Positions 4,813-7,658 of a stretch of DNA of 7,658 nt are shown one piece after another. The number at the start of each line of letters is the position of its first letter. The first letter of the stretch is position 1. Both the position numbers and the translations under genes were made by a program. The notes under the pieces were generated by a model. That model made no database searches and was not told where the DNA came from. It was given only the letters and a program-made list of their open reading frames with translations. The DNA comes from a bacterium (GTDB taxonomy: Bacteria; T1Sed10-126). The stretch covers positions 1-7,658 of the forward strand of contig PWOD01000218.1 in assembly GCA_003557545.1 (NCBI GenBank), read 5' to 3'.

Positions 4813-6672
4813 ATGGTAGAAAAGAGTAACGATAAATCCGAAAAGCAGGCTGAAGGTCCAATAATCGGAATCGATCTGGGAACAACAAACAGTGTTGTTG
4901 CAGTTTATGAGGGTGGAGAGGATAAGGTTATTGAAAATTCTGAAGGTCAGCGAACAACTCCCTCTGTGGTTGCTTTTAATGATGAAGGAGAAAAGCTTGT
5001 TGGTGCGCCGGCCAAGCGTCAGGCTGTAACCAATACCGCAAATACGGTTGCCTCGATCAAACGGCACATGGGGGAAGATTACCCTGTCGAGCTGCAGGGC
5101 GAAAGCTACAATCCCGAGCAGATTTCAGCCTTTATTTTGCGCAAATTGAAGGAAGAGGCCGAGGAGTATCTTGGCCAAAAGGTTAACCGTGCAGTGATTA
5201 CTGTTCCGGCCTATTTTAACGACAGTCAGCGGCAGGCCACCAAGGATGCCGGGGAAATTGCCGATTTAAAGGTCGAACGGATAATCAATGAGCCAACCGC
5301 AGCTGCACTGGCTTACGGAATGGATAAAGATTCTGAACAGAACGTCGCGGTTTATGATTTTGGCGGGGGAACTTTTGATATCTCGATTCTCGACATAGGT
5401 GATGGAGTTATCGAGGTTAAAAGTACTCATGGTGACACCAAGCTGGGTGGGGATGATTTTGATGATGCGATAATCGACTGGCTTGCCGAGAGTTTTAAAG
5501 AGAAACAGGGAATTGATTTACGGAATGACCCAATGGCACTCCAGCGGCTGCGAGTTGCGGCTGAAGAGGCCAAGATTGAGTTGTCCGCCGCGCAGAAGAC
5601 GACGATTAATTTGCCCTTTATTACAGCCGATCAATCCGGTCCCAAACATCTGAACCTGGAACTTACCAGGGCTAAGTTTGAACAGATGATTAAAAAATAT
5701 ATTGATCAAACGATCAATATATGTAAAGAGGTTGTGGCTGAGGCTGATCTTACGGTCGATCAGATTCATGAAGTAATTCTTGTAGGGGGGTCTACCCGGG
5801 TTCCGGCCGTTGCAAAAGCTGTTTCTGATTATTTTGGTAGAGAACCACATAAAGGTGTAAATCCAGATGAGGTTGTCGCAAGAGGCGCTGCTATTCAGGC
5901 AGGTGTTTTAGGTGGAGATGTAGATGATATTCTGCTGCTTGATGTTACACCGCTTTCCCTTGGAGTTGAGACACAGGGCGGAGTATTTACCAAGTTGATC
6001 GAGAAAAACACGACAGTTCCAGCCCGTAAATCTGAGATTTTCACAACTGCTCAGGATAATCAGAATCAGGTGGAAATTCATGTTTTGCAGGGTGAGCGTG
6101 AGATGGCAGCCCACAATAAATCGCTGGGCCGGTTTCATTTGACAGGAATCGCTCCGGCTCCACGTGGTGTGCCTCAGATTGAAGTTACTTTTGATATCGA
6201 TTCTAACGGTATCCTTAATGTCTCTGCTGAGGATAAGGGGACCGGTGAAAAACAGCAGATAGAAATTACCGGATCAACTAATCTTTCTAATGATGAGATA
6301 GAGCAGATGAAACAGGAGGCCGAGGAGCATGCTGAAGAGGATAAACGGCGACGTGAACTGATCGAGGCCAAAAACCAGGCCGATCAACTCATCTATCAAA
6401 CCAGAGATCTGCTTGAAAAGCATGAGGAAAAACTCTCTGATGATGAGAAAAAATCGGTTGAACAGGCTGCCGATAAGCTGGAAGAGCAGCTGGAAAAGGC
6501 TGAAACTGCCGATGAGGTACGGACTGGTATACAAGAACTGAACGAGGCTTCCCAGGTCATTTCGCAGAAGTTATATGAAGAATCTTCCCAACAGCAGGCC
6601 TCTGGAGAAGCGGCCGGTGCCTCAGAAGAGGTGGAAGAGGCTGATTATGAGGTGGCTGGAGAAGAGGACTGA
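4813..6672 (+). CDS. dnaK: Hsp70 chaperone DnaK
   Basis: DnaK binds exposed hydrophobic peptides and releases them under ATP control, with DnaJ stimulating hydrolysis and GrpE exchanging nucleotide. All landmarks of the 619-residue protein are intact: phosphate loop GIDLGTTNS (19-27), Lys83 in SIKRHMG (the E. coli Lys70 position), [23 protein letters not shown], Thr209 in GDTKLGG (the E. coli Thr199 position), GGSTRVPAV, and linker ILLLDVTP (373-380). A beta substrate domain (about 378-490) and helical lid (to about 590) follow, then an acidic tail ending YEVAGEED. Between [10 protein letters not shown] and AEEYLG it is short, as in Firmicutes; the Gram-negative insertion is missing. About 14 charged residues precede the usual start of the ATPase domain. 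The ATG is fixed by GGAGGT (4799-4804) eight bases upstream. Confidence 0.98.
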   Translation: MVEKSNDKSEKQAEGPIIGIDLGTTNSVVAVYEGGEDKVIENSEGQRTTPSVVAFNDEGEKLVGAPAKRQAVTNTANTVASIKRHMGEDYPVELQGESYNPEQISAFILRKLKEEAEEYLGQKVNRAVITVPAYFNDSQRQATKDAGEIADLKVERIINEPTAAALAYGMDKDSEQNVAVYDFGGGTFDISILDIGDGVIEVKSTHGDTKLGGDDFDDAIIDWLAESFKEKQGIDLRNDPMALQRLRVAAEEAKIELSAAQKTTINLPFITADQSGPKHLNLELTRAKFEQMIKKYIDQTINICKEVVAEADLTVDQIHEVILVGGSTRVPAVAKAVSDYFGREPHKGVNPDEVVARGAAIQAGVLGGDVDDILLLDVTPLSLGVETQGGVFTKLIEKNTTVPARKSEIFTTAQDNQNQVEIHVLQGEREMAAHNKSLGRFHLTGIAPAPRGVPQIEVTFDIDSNGILNVSAEDKGTGEKQQIEITGSTNLSNDEIEQMKQEAEEHAEEDKRRRELIEAKNQADQLIYQTRDLLEKHEEKLSDDEKKSVEQAADKLEEQLEKAETADEVRTGIQELNEASQVISQKLYEESSQQQASGEAAGASEEVEEADYEVAGEED

Positions 6673-6700
6673 TGGCTACTGTTTAACTTCTAATTTTTAA

Positions 6701-6737
6701 CACCATCCCGGGTCGAATAACCCGGGGTGGTGATTTT
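6701..6737 (+). terminator. Strong 13-bp intercistronic hairpin between dnaK and dnaJ
   Basis: CACCATCCCGGGT (6701-6713) pairs with ACCCGGGGTGGTG (6720-6732) over 13 base pairs with one G-U pair and a six-base loop. Only four T (6734-6737) follow, before TTCAT. It begins 28 bases after the dnaK stop and ends 43 bases before dnaJ. With such a short T tract it should be a partial terminator or a 3' stabiliser of the grpE-dnaK message, allowing some read-through to dnaJ. No clear promoter lies between it and dnaJ, which supports read-through. Confidence 0.7.
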
Positions 6738-6775
6738 CATACAACCTGATAATTTTATTCTACAAGGAGTAATTT

Positions 6776-7658
6776 ATGACTGATTCTGATGACTATTATG
6801 AACGACTTGGAGTAGATCAAAAGGCCACTCAGGAGCAGATTAAGAAGGCTTTTAAAAAACAGGCTTTAAAATATCATCCTGATCGTTCGGATGAACCGGA
6901 TGCCGAGGAAAATTTTAAACTGATCGCCGAGGCTTATGAGGTTCTTAAAGATCCTCAACAGCGCCAACGTTATGATCGTTTTGGAAAGCAAGGGGTCCAG
7001 GGGACAGCTTCACGTTCGGCTAATTATACCGATATTGAAGATCTGCTGAACGGGTTTGGTTTCGGTGATATTTTCGGTGATATTTTCGGCGGCCGGCAGC
7101 AGCGCAGCAGTCGTGGTGCTGATCTTAAGCTACAGCTAGCACTTGAGCTGGAAGAGGCTGTTTTTGGCTGTAATAAACAGGTGACATTAAATAAACGCCA
7201 GCAGTGTGCTGAATGTAATGGGCAGGGCACAACTGACCCTTCCAGTAAACAGACCTGCCCTCAGTGTCATGGGCGGGGGAAAGTTTCATCTTCCCGGGGT
7301 TTTTTCACTTTAACCGAACCCTGTTCAAAATGTCGCGGCCGGGGTGAGTTGATTACCGATCCCTGCACGGAATGTTCCGGTTCCGGAGAGGTACGCCGGG
7401 AAAAAACACTGGAGATTGATGTGCCGGCTGGTGTAGATACCGGCCATCGAATCCGCATTGAAGGAGAAGGAGAACCCGGTTCAACTGGACCCGGCAACCT
7501 TTATGTTGAAATAGCTGTAAAACCACACAAGAGATTTAAACGTCGTGGTGCTGATCTCTATACTCAGGTTCCGATTAGTTTTATTCAGGCAGCCCTGGGA
7601 GGAACAATAGAAGTTCCGCTTTTAGAAGATGCAGAGCCGGGTGAGCTGATAATTAAGC
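6776..7658 (+). CDS. dnaJ: Co-chaperone DnaJ (Hsp40, class A; 3' partial)
   Basis: DnaJ delivers unfolded substrates to DnaK and triggers its ATPase. The frame starts at ATG 6776, six bases after AAGGAG (6764-6769), and stays open to the window end, giving 294 residues of an expected 370-380. Residues about 6-70 are the J domain with the HPD motif at 34-36. A short Gly/Phe region (GFGFGDIFGDIFGG) follows. The zinc centre is complete, with four CxxCxGxG motifs: CAECNGQG (Cys144/147), CPQCHGRG (161/164), CSKCRGRG (183/186) and CTECSGSG (197/200). The first part of the C-terminal peptide-binding beta domains is present (LEIDVPAGVDTGHRIRIEG, in part). This is a full class A DnaJ rather than a J-domain-only paralogue. 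The missing end lies outside the window, not in a mutation. Confidence 0.96.
   Translation, partial: MTDSDDYYERLGVDQKATQEQIKKAFKKQALKYHPDRSDEPDAEENFKLIAEAYEVLKDPQQRQRYDRFGKQGVQGTASRSANYTDIEDLLNGFGFGDIFGDIFGGRQQRSSRGADLKLQLALELEEAVFGCNKQVTLNKRQQCAECNGQGTTDPSSKQTCPQCHGRGKVSSSRGFFTLTEPCSKCRGRGELITDPCTECSGSGEVRREKTLEIDVPAGVDTGHRIRIEGEGEPGSTGPGNLYVEIAVKPHKRFKRRGADLYTQVPISFIQAALGGTIEVPLLEDAEPGELIIK

Noticed and set aside
6274-6534. Minus-strand open frame encoding a hydrophobic leucine/phenylalanine/isoleucine-rich product
   Set aside because: It is the complement of the charged helical lid of DnaK (Glu/Lys codons read backwards give Phe/Leu/Ser). It is an artefact of that composition.
6733-6775. 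Separate promoter for dnaJ
   Set aside because: GATAAT at 6748-6753 has no -35 at a usable distance; the upstream bases are the GC-rich hairpin.

Overview
The window carries six protein genes, two of them cut by its edges. From left to right they are: the C-terminal part of a large secreted repeat protein (1-2099, +); mltG, an endolytic murein transglycosylase (2224-3216, +); a small stand-alone cyclic-nucleotide-binding-fold protein (3230-3706, -); and the Hsp70 chaperone cluster grpE (4167-4736, +), dnaK (4813-6672, +) and dnaJ (6776 to the end, +, 3' truncated). There are no rRNA or tRNA genes, CRISPR arrays or insertion sequences.

Organism: this is a bacterium of mid GC (roughly 45-50% by eye over most of the window). 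DnaK lacks the insertion of about two dozen residues that Gram-negative (E. coli-type) DnaK carries in the first half of its ATPase domain. In this stretch it aligns with the Firmicutes type. The surface protein, however, ends in a domain resembling type IX secretion (T9SS) or FlgD-like C-terminal sorting domains, which are typical of Bacteroidetes-like and several candidate phyla with an outer membrane. The mixture suggests a deep-branching or candidate lineage, or an outer-membrane-bearing relative of the Firmicutes such as Halanaerobiales. I cannot place it further from sequence alone.

Layout and logic: the left protein has two InlB-type beta repeats, a lead-in segment, about ten GLUG repeats and the C-terminal sorting-like domain. 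It has a sharp base-composition step near position 720-760. mltG has its own extended -10 promoter candidate and an intrinsic terminator that lies inside the 3' end of the convergent cNMP-fold gene. That gene and grpE diverge from a 460-bp spacer. The spacer holds an extended -10 promoter for the cNMP-fold gene overlapped by one arm of an imperfect 14-bp inverted repeat, and a TATAAT candidate for the chaperone cluster. No hrcA gene and no CIRCE operator are seen in front of grpE.

GrpE (nucleotide exchange), DnaK (ATP-driven Hsp70) and DnaJ (J-domain co-chaperone) form the standard folding machine and are probably co-transcribed. Two intercistronic hairpins, a weak one at the grpE/dnaK junction and a strong 13-bp one at the dnaK/dnaJ junction, could set different expression levels. 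I found no convincing wholly new multi-gene system. The most unusual points are the composition break in the repeat protein, the T9SS-like tail beside a Gram-positive-type DnaK, the putative operator of the HTH-less cNMP-fold gene, and the missing HrcA/CIRCE signature.
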